This document shows, piece after piece, positions 25,241 through 35,486 of a DNA stretch of 64,000 nt. Made by a program: the position numbers and the translations under genes. The notes under the pieces were generated by a model that was not told the origin of the DNA, ran no database searches, and saw only the letters and a list, made by a program, of their open reading frames with translations. Every line of letters starts with the position of its first letter. Position 1 is the stretch's first letter. The DNA is from Xanthomonas boreopolis. GTDB lineage: Bacteria; Pseudomonadota; Gammaproteobacteria; Xanthomonadales; Xanthomonadaceae. Where the stretch lies: positions 54,203 through 118,202 of the forward strand of contig BNBA01000012.1 in NCBI GenBank assembly GCA_014654535.1, in the 5' to 3' direction.

Positions 25241-25957
25241 CTACACCGGATCGCCGCCGCGGTCGCGGCATCCCCAGTTCAGGATCGGCGTGCCCGGGGG
25301 CAGCACCTCGCGGAAGAAGCCGACCCTGCTCCGCTTCGGGTTGACCACCACCGGTGCGCGCGCGGCCTTGAGCAGCGGCAGGTCGGCGACGCTGTCGGAG
25401 TAGGCCACCTCGATCCGGCCATAGCCGCGCTCGCGCAGCATCCGCATCTTCTCTTCGTTGTGGCAGTGCCGCTTGGCGATGACCGCGCCCAGGGTCGGGC
25501 CGACCAGGCTGCCGATCACCGGCACGTCCTGGTGGGCGACGAACGCCAGGATCGCGCGCGCCAGCTCCGGCGGCGCGCCGGTGGCGACGACCACCCGGTC
25601 GCCGGCCTTGCGGTGGCCCGCGAACACCTCCAGCGCGCGCGGCAGCAGCCGGCGGCGGATGTCGGCCTCGTGGCGCAACACGTAGGTGTCGATCACCCGA
25701 TCGAACTCGCGGGCGCGATGCAGGCCGAACGTGGCGATCCAGACGTAGCCCGAGACCCCGCGCCGGCGCGTCGGCAGCAGCGCGACCATCGGGCCCAGCA
25801 CCGGCGTGGCCAGCAGCGCGGCCAGCAGCCGCAGCGGATTGCGCCGGATCAGCCAGGCGAACAGGTGGCTGCCGGAATCGCCGTCGTAGAGCGTGTGGTC
25901 GAAGTCGAAGACGACCAGCGGCGCGTCCTCGCGCGGGGTCGGATAGGCCTGGGTCAT
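25241..25957 (-). CDS. HAD-superfamily IB hydrolase (phosphatase)
   Basis: 238 residues. Motif [12 protein letters not shown] carries the catalytic aspartates, motif II is VVVATGAP, motif III Lys lies near [11 protein letters not shown] and motif IV is [11 protein letters not shown]. This is the subfamily IB form related to SerB and to prokaryotic phosphatidylglycerophosphatase-like enzymes. Its ATG overlaps the trpC stop (ATGA at 25954-25957), so it is translationally coupled to the tryptophan genes. Substrate unknown; a serine-phosphatase-like role near tryptophan synthesis is possible but unsupported. Confidence 0.87.
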   Translation of the reverse strand: MTQAYPTPREDAPLVVFDFDHTLYDGDSGSHLFAWLIRRNPLRLLAALLATPVLGPMVALLPTRRRGVSGYVWIATFGLHRAREFDRVIDTYVLRHEADIRRRLLPRALEVFAGHRKAGDRVVVATGAPPELARAILAFVAHQDVPVIGSLVGPTLGAVIAKRHCHNEEKMRMLRERGYGRIEVAYSDSVADLPLLKAARAPVVVNPKRSRVGFFREVLPPGTPILNWGCRDRGGDPV

Positions 25958-26745
25958 GCGAAGAACAATTGGCGCAGCGCCTCGCCCGGCTCCTCGGCGC
26001 GCATGAAGGTCTCGCCGACCAGGAACGCGTCGACGCCGTTGTCGCGCATCAGCTGCACGTCGGCCCGGGCCAGGATGCCGCTCTCGGTCACCAGCAGGCG
26101 GTCCCTGGGCACGGCATCCTTCATCGACAGCGTGGTCTGCAGCGTCACCTCGAAGGTGCGCAGGTTGCGGTTGTTGATGCCGATCATCGGCACCGGCACC
26201 TGGATCGCGCGCTCCAGCTCGTCGATGTCGTGCACCTCGACCAGCACGTCCAGGCCCAGTTGCAGCGCCAGCCCGGACAGGTCGGCCAGCTGCGTGTCGT
26301 CCAGCGCGGCGACGATCAGCAGGATGCAATCGGCGCCCAGCACGCGCGCTTCGTAGACCTGGTACGGGTCGACGGTGAAGTCCTTGCGCAGCACCGGCAG
26401 CGTGCAGGCCTCGCGCGCCTGCTGCAGGTAGGCGTCGGCCCCCTGGAAGAAGTCCACGTCGGTCAGCACCGACAGGCAGCTGGCGCCGCCGAATTCGTAG
26501 CTGACCGCGATGTCGGCGGGGCGGAAGTCCGGCCGGATCACGCCCTTGGACGGGCTGGCCTTCTTGACCTCGGCGATCACGGCCGCATCGCCCTGCGCGA
26601 TACTCGCCTGCAGCGCCGCGGTGAAGCCGCGCGTGGCCGGCAGGTCGGCGCTGCGCGCCACCAGCTCCGCCAGCGGCACGCGCGCGCTGCGCTCGGCGAT
26701 TTCTTCGGCCTTGCGGGCGAGGATGGTGGTGAGGATGTCGCTCAT
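25954..26745 (-). CDS. trpC: Indole-3-glycerol-phosphate synthase
   Basis: 263-residue TIM barrel that closes the indole ring of CdRP. Catalytic region [17 protein letters not shown], substrate loop [32 protein letters not shown] and VTESGI are all present. It is monofunctional, without a TrpF domain. The start [16 protein letters not shown] is the family N-terminus; the longer open frame adds 12 unconserved residues. It follows trpD after 176 bases of hairpin-rich sequence and overlaps the HAD gene by four bases. Confidence 0.98.
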   Translation of the reverse strand: MSDILTTILARKAEEIAERSARVPLAELVARSADLPATRGFTAALQASIAQGDAAVIAEVKKASPSKGVIRPDFRPADIAVSYEFGGASCLSVLTDVDFFQGADAYLQQAREACTLPVLRKDFTVDPYQVYEARVLGADCILLIVAALDDTQLADLSGLALQLGLDVLVEVHDIDELERAIQVPVPMIGINNRNLRTFEVTLQTTLSMKDAVPRDRLLVTESGILARADVQLMRDNGVDAFLVGETFMRAEEPGEALRQLFFA

Positions 26746-26921
26746 CGGATCGGTTCCTGGGGGCCCGGCATTATCGGCCAAGGGCGGCGGAATGGCGAAA
26801 ACGGCGCCCTCCCCCGGCTTTCGCGCCGGCGCGGCGCAAGCCGGGGCCGGGCTTCCCGGACGGATCGGGCCAACCGCCGCACGAAGGCCTCACCCCCGCC
26901 GGCGCGGAGGGCGGGGAGCCC

Positions 26922-27947
26922 TCAAAGCGACCGCGTGAACGCCACGTACGCGTCGAGCCGCGCGCGCGCGCTGCCGTCGGCGATCGCCGCGCGCGCGCGG
27001 GCGATGCCGTCGGCGATGCTGTCGGCCACGCCCGCCACGTACAACGCGGCGCCGGCATTGAGCGCGACGATGTCCAGCGCCGGGCCGGGCGTGTTGTCGA
27101 GCACGCCCAGCAGCATGGCGCGCGATTCGGCGGCATCGGCGACCTTGAGGTTGCGGCTGGCGGACATGGCGATGCCATAGTCCTCCGGATGCACCTCGTA
27201 TTCGCGCACCTGCCCGTCGCGCAGTTCGCCGACCAGGGTGCCGGCGCCGAGCGAGAGCTCGTCCATGCCGTCGCGCCCCCAGACCACCAGCGCGCGCTCG
27301 GCACCGAGCCGCTGCAGCACGCGGGCCTGGATGCCGACCAGGTCCGGATGGAACACGCCCATCAGGATCGACGGCGCGGCGGCCGGGTTGGTGAGCGGGC
27401 CGAGGATGTTGAAGATCGTGCGCACGCCCATCTCGCGGCGCACCGGCGCCACCACCTTCATCGCCGGATGGTGGATCGGCGCGAACATGAAGCCGATCCC
27501 GGTGGCGGCGATCGCCCGCGCCACCTGCTCCGGCTGCAGCTCGATCACCGCGCCCAGCGCCTCCAGCGCATCGGCGCTGCCGGACTTGGACGACACGCTG
27601 CGGTTGCCGTGCTTGGCCACGCGCGCGCCGGCCGCGGCCGCGGCGAACATCGCGCAGGTCGAGATGTTGAAGGTGTGCGAGCCATCGCCGCCGGTGCCGA
27701 CGATGTCGACCAGGTGGGTGCGGTCGGCCACGTCCACGGTGCGCGAGAACTCGCGCATCACCGCGGCGGCGCCGGCGATCTCGCCGACGGTCTCCTTCTT
27801 CACGCGCAGGCCGGTGAGGATCGCCGCGACCATGGTGTCGGACACTTCGCCGCGCATGACCTGGCGCATCAGATCGACCATCTCGTCGTGGAAGATCTCG
27901 CGATGCTCGATGGTGCGCTGCAGGGCTTCTTGCGGGGTGATGGGCAT
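26922..27947 (-). CDS. trpD: Anthranilate phosphoribosyltransferase
   Basis: 341 residues; transfers phosphoribosyl from PRPP to anthranilate. [17 protein letters not shown] is the PRPP-binding motif, [20 protein letters not shown] the anthranilate-site region, and [11 protein letters not shown] the second conserved block. Not fused to TrpG, unlike the enterobacterial protein. It lies between trpG and trpC, 79 bases after trpG, on the minus strand. Confidence 0.98.
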   Translation of the reverse strand: MPITPQEALQRTIEHREIFHDEMVDLMRQVMRGEVSDTMVAAILTGLRVKKETVGEIAGAAAVMREFSRTVDVADRTHLVDIVGTGGDGSHTFNISTCAMFAAAAAGARVAKHGNRSVSSKSGSADALEALGAVIELQPEQVARAIAATGIGFMFAPIHHPAMKVVAPVRREMGVRTIFNILGPLTNPAAAPSILMGVFHPDLVGIQARVLQRLGAERALVVWGRDGMDELSLGAGTLVGELRDGQVREYEVHPEDYGIAMSASRNLKVADAAESRAMLLGVLDNTPGPALDIVALNAGAALYVAGVADSIADGIARARAAIADGSARARLDAYVAFTRSL

Positions 27948-28026
27948 GGCGTGAGGTCTTGTGGCGGATGGGGTGCGGCAAACGTGTGGCCGCGGCGGAA
28001 CCGGGCGGCCCGGCGCCTCCCGGGGA

Positions 28027-28605
28027 TCAGCGCTGCAGGAAGTTCTTCAGCAACGCGTGGCCGTGCTCGGTGAGGATCGATTCGGGATGGAACTGCACGC
28101 CCTCGACCGGATGCTCGCGATGGCGCAGGCCCATGATCTCCTCGACCGAGCCGTCCGGGTTCTCGGTCCAGGCGGTGACTTCCAGCACGTCGGGCAGCGT
28201 GGCCTTGTCCACCACCAGCGAGTGGTAGCGCGTGGCCTGGTAGCCATCCGGCAGGCCCGCGAACACGCCCTTGCCCTCGTGCCGGATCGGCGAGGTCTTG
28301 CCGTGCATGATGTTGCCGGCGCGGATCACGTCCCCGCCGTAGACCTGGCCGATGCTCTGGTGGCCGAGGCAGACCCCGAGGATCGGCGTGGTCGGGCCGA
28401 GCTTCTCGATCAGCTCCAGCGAGACCCCTGCCTCGTTCGGCGTGCACGGTCCCGGCGAGATCACGATCCGCTCGGGCTTGAGCGCGGCGATCTGCTCGAC
28501 GCTCATCGCGTCGTTGCGCACCACCGTCACCTCGGCGCCCAGCGCCTGCAGGTACTGCACGAGGTTGTAGGTGAAGCTGTCGTAGTTGTCGAGCATCAGC
28601 AACAT
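28027..28605 (-). CDS. trpG: Anthranilate synthase component II (glutamine amidotransferase)
   Basis: 192 residues. [17 protein letters not shown] opens the class I amidotransferase fold; the nucleophile Cys is in [12 protein letters not shown] and the His-Glu pair in GVQFHPESI. It supplies ammonia to TrpE. The ATG at 28605 has AGGA upstream; the longer open frame is not conserved. It is 3.5 kb from trpE, separated by ltaA and a plus-strand acyltransferase gene, so it must have its own promoter in the 28606-28760 stretch. Confidence 0.97.
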   Translation of the reverse strand: MLLMLDNYDSFTYNLVQYLQALGAEVTVVRNDAMSVEQIAALKPERIVISPGPCTPNEAGVSLELIEKLGPTTPILGVCLGHQSIGQVYGGDVIRAGNIMHGKTSPIRHEGKGVFAGLPDGYQATRYHSLVVDKATLPDVLEVTAWTENPDGSVEEIMGLRHREHPVEGVQFHPESILTEHGHALLKNFLQR

Positions 28606-28769
28606 GGAATCTGGTCCTGGTAGCGGCTTGGTTTCTGGGGGTAAGAGGGCAAGGCGCCTCGCGGGCACATGGCGCAGCTGGCGCGACCTCCAGGCCTCGA
28701 TCATGGCGGGATCTCGGGAATAATCTGGGGGCATTCACCCGTCCTAGCCCACCCGGGATGCGGCACAGT

Positions 28770-28799
28770 TTGCCAGCCTGCGCCGGGGTCCCGGATAAT
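28770..28799 (+). promoter_or_regulatory. Promoter of the acyltransferase gene
   Basis: TTGCCA at 28770-28775, an 18-base spacer and GATAAT at 28794-28799. The predicted leader to the ATG at 28947 is about 140 bases. The whole 28606-28946 gap holds no gene; it must also contain the divergent trpG promoter, which I cannot place with confidence. Confidence 0.6.
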
Positions 28800-28946
28800 G
28801 TTAGGGACGTGCACGCACCGACTCTCGGCGCCCTCTGGCACGCGAGGACGTGGCTTTTGTCGCATGGAGCAGGGGTGGCCGCCACAGGACTGGCCAGTAA
28901 CGAGCTTCGGTGCGACAGCCGGATGGAAAATCACCCAAGGGGAATC

Positions 28947-31019
28947 ATGGAATCGACGACAGCGCGCAAGCGGAGCTACATGCCGCACGTAGACGGGTTG
29001 AGGTGCCTGGCCGTCATGTCGGTGCTCTTGTTCCATTTCGGCGTGCCGGGACTGGGTGGCGGCTACATCGGCGTAGACGTCTTCTTCGTCATCAGCGGCT
29101 TCTTGATCACCAACATTATCGTGGACGAGGTCCTGTCCACGAGCGGCTTCAGCTTCCGCAACTTTTATTCGCGGCGCATTCGGCGCATCGTACCAGCGCT
29201 GCTCGCGACGCTGGCGGCCACTACGCTCCTCGCCCTCCTGAGCCTGACTCCTGCCGACCTCGTAGCCTATGGGAGGTCCCTGGCGGCTTCGGCGGCATCC
29301 GTCTCGAACCTGCTGTTCTGGTCGGAAAGCGGCTACTTCGATGCCGCATCCCAGACCAAGCCGCTCCTCCACACCTGGTCTCTTAGTGTTGAAGAGCAGT
29401 TCTATCTGTTCTGGCCGGCGCTCATCTACCTGTGCTTCCGCTGGTTCGGCAGGAAGGGCCTGCTGGGCGGCATCATCGTCGCCGGACTGCTGAGCTATCT
29501 GGCCAACCACCTGGTGGCATCGCACCAGCACGTGGGCTACAAGGCATCGCTGTTCTTCCTGCCACAGTATCGCGTCTTCGAGTTCGCGATCGGTGCAACG
29601 GGCTGCTTCCTGCAAGGGAAGTTGCCCTCCTCGCGTCGGCTGCACGACCTGATGATGGCCGCAGGCCTGGCACTCGTCGTCCATTCGATCGCCACCCTGC
29701 GCGAGGGCATCGTCTTCCCTTATGCCAATGCGATCGCGCCCTGCGTCGGCACGCTGCTGATCATTCTCGCCCGCGAATCGACGGTCGTCGGGGTGCTTTT
29801 CACCAACCGAGTATCGGTTTGGATCGGCAAAATCAGCTATTCGCTGTATCTGACGCACTGGCCGGTAGTCGTGTTTATCGCGCAATACCTGCCGACCGCG
29901 GACTGGGGCATTCGATTCGCGTTCATGGCCCTGCTGTCGCTGGCCAGCGCGGTCATCCTGCACTACTACGTCGAGGTCCGGTTCCGGCATGCAGGCCCGT
30001 CTACGGAAACCCGGCGGATCGTCGGCAAGGCCGTCACCGCCGCGGCGACGCTTTGTGTGTTGGGTGCCGTCATACTGACCTCCGATGGGATGACATGGCG
30101 TTACCGGCTCTTCACGCCCGGCACCTTGCCAGGCAGCACCACATTGCTCGCCATTTCCAGCGCCGCGGCGCAGGGGACGCCGGCCGCCCAGGCCGCGGAC
30201 GAATCGGTCGTTCGGCCTTTCACGCCGCTCAGCTCGACCGAAATCGATGCCGGCAAGGGCCGACGGTTCACCTATCTGCCGGCCGCCTGCCACATCGAGT
30301 CGCTCCAGGACAGGAACCAATGCTTCATGGACCGGCCGGTCCAGGTGCTGATCTTCGGAAACTCGCACGAGCCGGACGCATACAACGCGTTTCACCACAT
30401 TTTCGGCAAGGACGAACGGGTCAACCTGATCAGCTTCGGCACGGTCAACAACTGCGACATGAAGCTCACCGCCACCTCGGTCTCCTCGAACACGCCGGAG
30501 TTGGCGTGTGACCAGCGCTTCAAGGTATTGAATGACCCCGCGTTCGTCAGGCAACTCGACATCGTGGTGTACAACACCCACATGGGCTTCGACGAGGTTG
30601 CGCGCAACCTCTGGGAAACGATGGCGTTGCTGCTGAAGAAGAACCCATCGCTGCGCCTCGTGGCGATCGGATCGTATCTGCAGACCTCCGCCGAGTGTTC
30701 CTCGCTCTACAACAAGTACCGAACCTACGACGCCTGCAAGAGCGAAGAATTCGTGAACTACTGGGCACCCGACGAGCGGGCACGCTCCCCGATCCCCGAG
30801 GTGAAGACGCTGGATTACCTGTACATCAGCAAGTACGAGCTGTTCTGCACCGATAACAGGATGGATACCTGCGCTACATTCGCGAACGGCGAGCCCGCGT
30901 TCTATGACCAGCATCATCTCTCGCTGGGATTCGCCGAGTACATGGGCGACAGGATTGTGGAACTGCACAGACGCGACTTGGCCGACCTGGGCTTTCCTGT
31001 TCCGACGCAGGCGCATTAG
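28947..31019 (+). CDS. Acyltransferase 3 / SGNH fusion, O-antigen or polysaccharide acetylase (OafA/YrhL type)
   Basis: 690 residues. Residues 1 to about 370 are an acyltransferase-3 domain with ten or so membrane segments; YMPHVDGLRCLAVMSVLLFHF contains the conserved family start and HTWSLSVEEQFYLFWP the second signature. The C-terminal periplasmic SGNH-like domain has the nucleophile block as FGNSH instead of GDSH and the DxxH block as YDQHHLS. Such proteins O-acetylate O-antigen or exopolysaccharide. AAGGGG precedes the ATG at 28947. Composition is less GC-rich than neighbours and the gene splits the tryptophan genes, which suggests acquisition by transfer. Confidence 0.9.
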   Translation: MESTTARKRSYMPHVDGLRCLAVMSVLLFHFGVPGLGGGYIGVDVFFVISGFLITNIIVDEVLSTSGFSFRNFYSRRIRRIVPALLATLAATTLLALLSLTPADLVAYGRSLAASAASVSNLLFWSESGYFDAASQTKPLLHTWSLSVEEQFYLFWPALIYLCFRWFGRKGLLGGIIVAGLLSYLANHLVASHQHVGYKASLFFLPQYRVFEFAIGATGCFLQGKLPSSRRLHDLMMAAGLALVVHSIATLREGIVFPYANAIAPCVGTLLIILARESTVVGVLFTNRVSVWIGKISYSLYLTHWPVVVFIAQYLPTADWGIRFAFMALLSLASAVILHYYVEVRFRHAGPSTETRRIVGKAVTAAATLCVLGAVILTSDGMTWRYRLFTPGTLPGSTTLLAISSAAAQGTPAAQAADESVVRPFTPLSSTEIDAGKGRRFTYLPAACHIESLQDRNQCFMDRPVQVLIFGNSHEPDAYNAFHHIFGKDERVNLISFGTVNNCDMKLTATSVSSNTPELACDQRFKVLNDPAFVRQLDIVVYNTHMGFDEVARNLWETMALLLKKNPSLRLVAIGSYLQTSAECSSLYNKYRTYDACKSEEFVNYWAPDERARSPIPEVKTLDYLYISKYELFCTDNRMDTCATFANGEPAFYDQHHLSLGFAEYMGDRIVELHRRDLADLGFPVPTQAH

Positions 31020-31090
31020 ATGTGCCTGCAACCAACGACGACGCACATGACTGCTGCGGCCTGTCCCGATCACCTGGGCAGCGCTGGACA

Positions 31091-32149
31091 TCAGGATCGG
31101 CCTCGCAGCGCGGCATAATCGTCGCACAAGGCATCGACCATAGCGGCGGTGGTCGCCCATGAAGTGACGAAGCGGATTACCACCTCGTCGTCGGCGCGGG
31201 TCTCCCAGCACTCAAAGTCATAGCGTTGCGCCAGCGCCTGCAACTGCGTCGGGCTCACGACCACGAACTGCTGGTTGGTCGGCGAATCGACGGCGAAATC
31301 GGCGCCGGCGGCAGCGAGGCCCTCGCGCAGGCGCTGCGCCATCGCGTTGGCATGCGCGGCCAGCTCGAAGTACAGCCCGTCCTCGAACAGCGCCTCGAAC
31401 TGCGTGCCCAGCACCATGCCCTTGGCCAGCATCGCGCCGCGCTGCTTGACGAGGTAGCGCACGTCCGCCTTGAGGGCGGGATTGAAGATCGCCAGCGCCT
31501 CGCCGAGCAACGCGCCGTTCTTGGTGCCGCCGATGTAGCAGGCGTCGCTCAGCGCGGCGATGTCGGCCAGCGACAGGTCGTTGCCCGGCGCGGTCAACGC
31601 CACGCCGAGGCGCGCGCCGTCGACGAACAGCAGCAGCCCCTCGATGCAGCAGAAATCGGACAGCGCCTGCAGTTCGGCGCGCGAGTAGATCGTGCCCAGC
31701 TCGGTACTCTGCGAGATGTACACCAGGCGCGGCTGCACCATGTGCTCGTTGTCGTGCGCGGCCAGCAGCGGCGCGATGTCGCCCGGGGAGAGCTTGCCGT
31801 CCGCGGTCGGCACGGTCAGCACCTTGTGGCCGGTGGCCTCGATCGCCCCGGTCTCGTGCGTGGCGATGTGGCCCTGCACGCTGGCGATGGCCGCCTGGTG
31901 CGGCCGCAGGAACGCGGAAAGCGCCACCAGGTTGGTCTGGGTGCCGCCCGCCAGCAAGTGCACCTCGGCGTCGGGCCGTCCGCAGGCGCCGCGGATCAGC
32001 TCGGCCGCGCGCAGGCTGTGGCGGTCCAGGCCATAGCCGGCGTTGCGTTCCGCGTTGGCGGCGACCAGCGCCTGCAGCACGCGCGGGTGCGCGCCGTCGT
32101 TGTAGTCGTTGCGGAAGCTGATCCTGCCGGTGCCGGGTTGTCCGTCCAT
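31091..32149 (-). CDS. ltaA: Low-specificity L-threonine aldolase family protein (beta-eliminating lyase)
   Basis: 352-residue fold-type I PLP enzyme. GGTQTNLVALSAFLRPHQA, the PLP-site DGARLG and the Schiff-base Lys in YIGGTKNGALLGEA identify the threonine-aldolase family, which cleaves L-threonine or beta-hydroxy amino acids to glycine and an aldehyde. The ATG shares one base with the trpE stop (TGATG at 32151-32147), so it is translationally coupled to trpE. A link to tryptophan metabolism is suggested only by this coupling. Confidence 0.9.
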   Translation of the reverse strand: MDGQPGTGRISFRNDYNDGAHPRVLQALVAANAERNAGYGLDRHSLRAAELIRGACGRPDAEVHLLAGGTQTNLVALSAFLRPHQAAIASVQGHIATHETGAIEATGHKVLTVPTADGKLSPGDIAPLLAAHDNEHMVQPRLVYISQSTELGTIYSRAELQALSDFCCIEGLLLFVDGARLGVALTAPGNDLSLADIAALSDACYIGGTKNGALLGEALAIFNPALKADVRYLVKQRGAMLAKGMVLGTQFEALFEDGLYFELAAHANAMAQRLREGLAAAGADFAVDSPTNQQFVVVSPTQLQALAQRYDFECWETRADDEVVIRFVTSWATTAAMVDALCDDYAALRGRS

Positions 32150-33624
32150 CACAGCCCCTTGGCGGCCTGCGCCACCGCGCGGAACAGCGCGCGCCCCTTG
32201 TTCATCGTCTCCTGCCATTCCAGGTCCGGATCGGAGTCGTAGACCACGCCGCCGCCGGCCTGCACGTACAGATGCCCGTCCTGGATCACCGCGGTGCGGA
32301 TCGCGATCGCGGTGTCGGCATCGCCGTGCCAGCCGATGTAGCCGACCGCGCCGGAATAGACGTTGCGCCTGACCGGCTCCAGCTCGCGGATGATCTCCAG
32401 CGCGCGGATCTTGGGGGCGCCCGACACGGTGCCGGCCGGGAACGTCGCGCGCAGCACGTCGGCATAGCTGAGCCCGGCCTTCAGCGTGCCGGTGACCTCG
32501 CTGACGATGTGCATGACGTGGCTGTAGCGCTCGATCACGAACGATTCCCTGACCTGCACGCTGCCGGCCTCGGCGACGCGGCCGACGTCGTTGCGGCCCA
32601 GGTCGATCAGCATCACGTGCTCGGCGCGCTCCTTCGGATCGGCCAGCAACTCCTCTTCCAGCGCCTTGTCCTGCTCGGGCGTGGCGCCGCGCGGGCGGGT
32701 GCCGGCGATCGGGCGCACGGTGACCTCGCCGTCGCGCAGGCGCGCCAGGATCTCCGGCGAGGAGCCGACCACCTGGGTGCCGCCGACGTCGATGAAATAC
32801 ATGTACGGCGACGGGTTGAGCGCGCGCAGCGCGCGGTAGACGTCGATCGGGCGGGCGCGAAACGGCACCCGCAGGCGCTGCGAGGGCACCACCTGGAAGA
32901 TGTCGCCGGCGCGCACGTACTCCTGCGCCTTGCGCACCACGTCGTGGTACTGCTCGCGGGTGAAGGACGAGCGGAAGTCGGCCTCGTCGATCGCGTCGGA
33001 GACCTGCGCCTGCGGATAGCCGGCGCCGGCCTGGCGCAACCGGTGCGCCAGTTCGTCCAGGCGCCGGTTGGCGCGCGCGAAGGCCTGCGGCTGGCGCGGA
33101 TCGGCATGCACGATCAGGTACAGCCGGCCCTTGAGGTTGTCGAACACCGCCAGCTCCTCGGAGAGCATCAGCAGGATGTCCGGGGTACCGAGCTCGTCGG
33201 GCTTTTCGCCGGCGGCCAGGCGCGGCTCGATGTACTGGATGCACTCGAAGCCGAACCAGCCGACCAGGCCCCCGGTGAAGCCCGGCAGGCCGCCCAGCTT
33301 CGGCACCGAGTGCCGCGCGCGCAGCGCCTCGACCTCGGCCAGCGGGTCGGCGACCTCGCGCGTCTCCACCACCTCGCCCAGCTCGCAGGTCTCGAGCGTG
33401 TGCCCGCGGAAGCTGTACACGCGCCGCGCCGGCAGGCCGATGATGGAGTAGCGGCCGAAGCGCTCGCCGCCTTCGACCGATTCGAACAGGTAGGTGTAGG
33501 GGCCGTCGGCGAGCTTCAGGTAGACCGAAAGCGGCGTGTCCAGGTCGGACAGCACTTCGCGGACGACAGGGATGCGGGTGTGGCCTTCAGCGGCCTGGCG
33601 CTGGAACTGCTCTGCGGTGATCAA
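32149..33624 (-). CDS. trpE: Anthranilate synthase component I
   Basis: 491 residues; makes anthranilate from chorismate. The tryptophan feedback site is visible as [16 protein letters not shown], and the catalytic half holds [47 protein letters not shown] and YSGAVGYIG. The start is a TTG at 33624 with GGAAGGAAAG just upstream; it yields [14 protein letters not shown], the family N-terminus. A cluster of four Trp codons lies 53 bases before the start. Followed without gap by ltaA. Confidence 0.97.
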   Translation of the reverse strand: MITAEQFQRQAAEGHTRIPVVREVLSDLDTPLSVYLKLADGPYTYLFESVEGGERFGRYSIIGLPARRVYSFRGHTLETCELGEVVETREVADPLAEVEALRARHSVPKLGGLPGFTGGLVGWFGFECIQYIEPRLAAGEKPDELGTPDILLMLSEELAVFDNLKGRLYLIVHADPRQPQAFARANRRLDELAHRLRQAGAGYPQAQVSDAIDEADFRSSFTREQYHDVVRKAQEYVRAGDIFQVVPSQRLRVPFRARPIDVYRALRALNPSPYMYFIDVGGTQVVGSSPEILARLRDGEVTVRPIAGTRPRGATPEQDKALEEELLADPKERAEHVMLIDLGRNDVGRVAEAGSVQVRESFVIERYSHVMHIVSEVTGTLKAGLSYADVLRATFPAGTVSGAPKIRALEIIRELEPVRRNVYSGAVGYIGWHGDADTAIAIRTAVIQDGHLYVQAGGGVVYDSDPDLEWQETMNKGRALFRAVAQAAKGL

Positions 33625-33676
33625 GACGACTTTCCTTCCGGGGGGCGGCGGTGACGAAGCGGACGACGGCAACGGG

Positions 33677-33691
33677 CCACCATCGCCACCA
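33677..33691 (-). promoter_or_regulatory. Candidate trp leader: [15 protein letters not shown] codons before trpE
   Basis: On the minus strand TGG TGG CGA TGG TGG lies 53 bases upstream of the trpE start. An open frame with GTG starts (for example [12 protein letters not shown] before the Trp codons) runs through it and ends at 33587, overlapping the trpE start. Four Trp codons in five fits a ribosome-sensing leader peptide. I see no clear terminator with a U-run between it and trpE, so control might be translational. The rest of the 204-base gap holds nothing else I recognise. Confidence 0.45.
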
Positions 33692-33828
33692 GCGGCGAGC
33701 GGAAGAGAAGGAACGCGGGGTCGTCAGGCTGGACACCGGGCTACTGTACCGCACCCGCGTGCGCGATGCAGGCTCGCTTGCAGCCGAAACCGTCGGCGGG
33801 TTCCCTCGCGGCGGCGGGCCGCCCGGCC

Positions 33829-34761
33829 TCAATCCGACAGCAACGGGCAATCGGCCGGCAGGTGCATGCGCAGGCGGCCGGGCACGCAGTCGATGCGGAA
33901 ATGCCGCGAGGTCTCCGGCTCGCCGTCCAGGTTGAGCGTCAGCGGCTCGGGCGCGTCGATCTCCAGCCACGGCAACTGCGCACGCTCGGCCACGCGCTCC
34001 AGCGCCGCGCGCTTGCCGCCGGTGACCAGCGCCCCCAGCGTGCCGGCGACCTCGCCGCTCAGTTCCGGCACGATCGTCACGTCGAGCAGGCCGTCGTCGA
34101 TCCGCGCCTCCGGGCACAGGGCCTGGCCGCCTCCGGCCTGGCGCCCGTTGCCGATGCCGAGCGCGATGAAGCCGCCCTGCCAGTGGAAGTCCGGCCCGCG
34201 CAGCGAAGCCTGGACCGGCTCGATCCGGCCCAGGCGGGACATGCCGGTGATCAGGTAGGCCAGCCCGCCGAGCATCTTCTTGAGCCCCTCGTCGGTTTCC
34301 ACGGTCACCTGCGTGCCGAAGCCGCCGCTGGCGACGTTGGCGCACCAATGCGGCCCGTGGTCGGCCTCCACGCGCAGCAGGTCGATCGCGCGGGCGGGAC
34401 TGCCGGCGATCAATCGCAGCGCCGCCAACGCCTCCTCCGGGATGCCCGCCGCGGCCGCGAAGTCGTTCGCCGTCCCCAGCGGCACCAATCCCAGGGTCGG
34501 CAACGCCCCGGCCGGTTCGTCGCGGTGCGCCAGCGTGGTCGCCACCTCGCTCAGGGTGCCGTCGCCGCCGGCCGCGATCACGGTATCCACGCCGGCGGAG
34601 ATGGCCTCGGCGACGTAGCGCTCGGCATCGCCGTCTTCCCAGGTCACCCGCACGTCCAGCCGGACGCCGCGCTCGCGCATGTGGCCCACCGCCGCGCGCA
34701 GCGCGTCGTCGCCCGCGGATTTTCCGTTGAGGATCAGTCGCCAGTGGGGGGGCATCGGCAT
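33829..34761 (-). CDS. yegS: YegS-type lipid kinase
   Basis: 310-residue diacylglycerol kinase-like protein. The nucleotide-binding [12 protein letters not shown], the substrate-region [14 protein letters not shown] and [16 protein letters not shown] match YegS, which phosphorylates phosphatidylglycerol in vitro. The frame starts [14 protein letters not shown]. It lies upstream of the trpE leader region on the same strand, separated by 204 bases. The 215 bases between it and the next gene show only a GGAGGC/GCCTCC hairpin near 34897-34915. Confidence 0.92.
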   Translation of the reverse strand: MPMPPHWRLILNGKSAGDDALRAAVGHMRERGVRLDVRVTWEDGDAERYVAEAISAGVDTVIAAGGDGTLSEVATTLAHRDEPAGALPTLGLVPLGTANDFAAAAGIPEEALAALRLIAGSPARAIDLLRVEADHGPHWCANVASGGFGTQVTVETDEGLKKMLGGLAYLITGMSRLGRIEPVQASLRGPDFHWQGGFIALGIGNGRQAGGGQALCPEARIDDGLLDVTIVPELSGEVAGTLGALVTGGKRAALERVAERAQLPWLEIDAPEPLTLNLDGEPETSRHFRIDCVPGRLRMHLPADCPLLSD

Positions 34762-34976
34762 CCGGCCACGAGGAAGGAAGCGGCAGGCTAGCAGCGCGCG
34801 GAACCGGGCATCGTGAACGCCGCGCCTGTCATCACCGTGTCATCGCCCATCCGGAACATGGAAGGCCATAGCAGGGACGATGGGCGGAGGCAGGATAAGC
34901 CTCCAATTTTCCAGCGGGGATCGCGTCGGGCGGCGCGGTCCCCGTTTTTCTTCGAGGCGTGGTTCTATTGCGCCGG

Positions 34977-35486
34977 CTACCGGGCGGCGCGGGGCGCGGG
35001 CGAGCGCCCGGCGGCGAAATCCGCCAGCGTCTGGCCCTCCAGGCGATAGACCGTCCACTCGTCCATCGGCCTGGCGCCGACGGCGCGGTAGAAGTCGATC
35101 GCCGGCTGGTTCCAGTCCAGCACCGACCATTCGAAGCGGCCGCAGCCCTTGTCCACCGCCAGCCGCGCGAGATGGCGCAGCAGCGCCAGCCCGGCCCCGA
35201 GGCCGCGATGCTCGGGGCGCACGAACAGGTCCTCCAGATAGAGGCCGTTGCGCCCGAGCCAGGTGGAGTAGTTGAAGAAGTAGACGGCAAAGCCGATCGC
35301 CACGCCTTCGTGCTCGCACACCAGCGCATGCGCGGTGGCGCCCTCGCCGAACAGGCTGGCACGCAGGTCCTCGACGCTGGCCTTGACCGCGTCGGGCTCG
35401 CGCTCGTAGACCGCGAGCGCGGTGACCAGTTCGTGCAGCAGCGGCGCGTCGTCCGGCGTGGCGGCGCGGATGCCGAGAGCGCTCAT
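34977..35486 (-). CDS. GNAT acetyltransferase, SSAT (diamine/thialysine acetyltransferase)-like
   Basis: 169 residues. [20 protein letters not shown] followed by [11 protein letters not shown] is the signature of the spermidine/spermine N1-acetyltransferase-like (SSAT2, thialysine) group; the acetyl-CoA loop is RGLGAG and the C-terminal [14 protein letters not shown] is also typical. Likely acetylates a diamine or lysine analogue; substrate not proven. Its start overlaps the rpe stop by four bases (ATGA), so it is co-translated with rpe. Confidence 0.87.
   Translation of the reverse strand: MSALGIRAATPDDAPLLHELVTALAVYEREPDAVKASVEDLRASLFGEGATAHALVCEHEGVAIGFAVYFFNYSTWLGRNGLYLEDLFVRPEHRGLGAGLALLRHLARLAVDKGCGRFEWSVLDWNQPAIDFYRAVGARPMDEWTVYRLEGQTLADFAAGRSPAPRAAR

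Noticed and set aside
28027..28734. Longer TrpG starting at 28734
   Set aside because: The 43 extra residues are unconserved; the ATG at 28605 gives the normal TrpG N-terminus.
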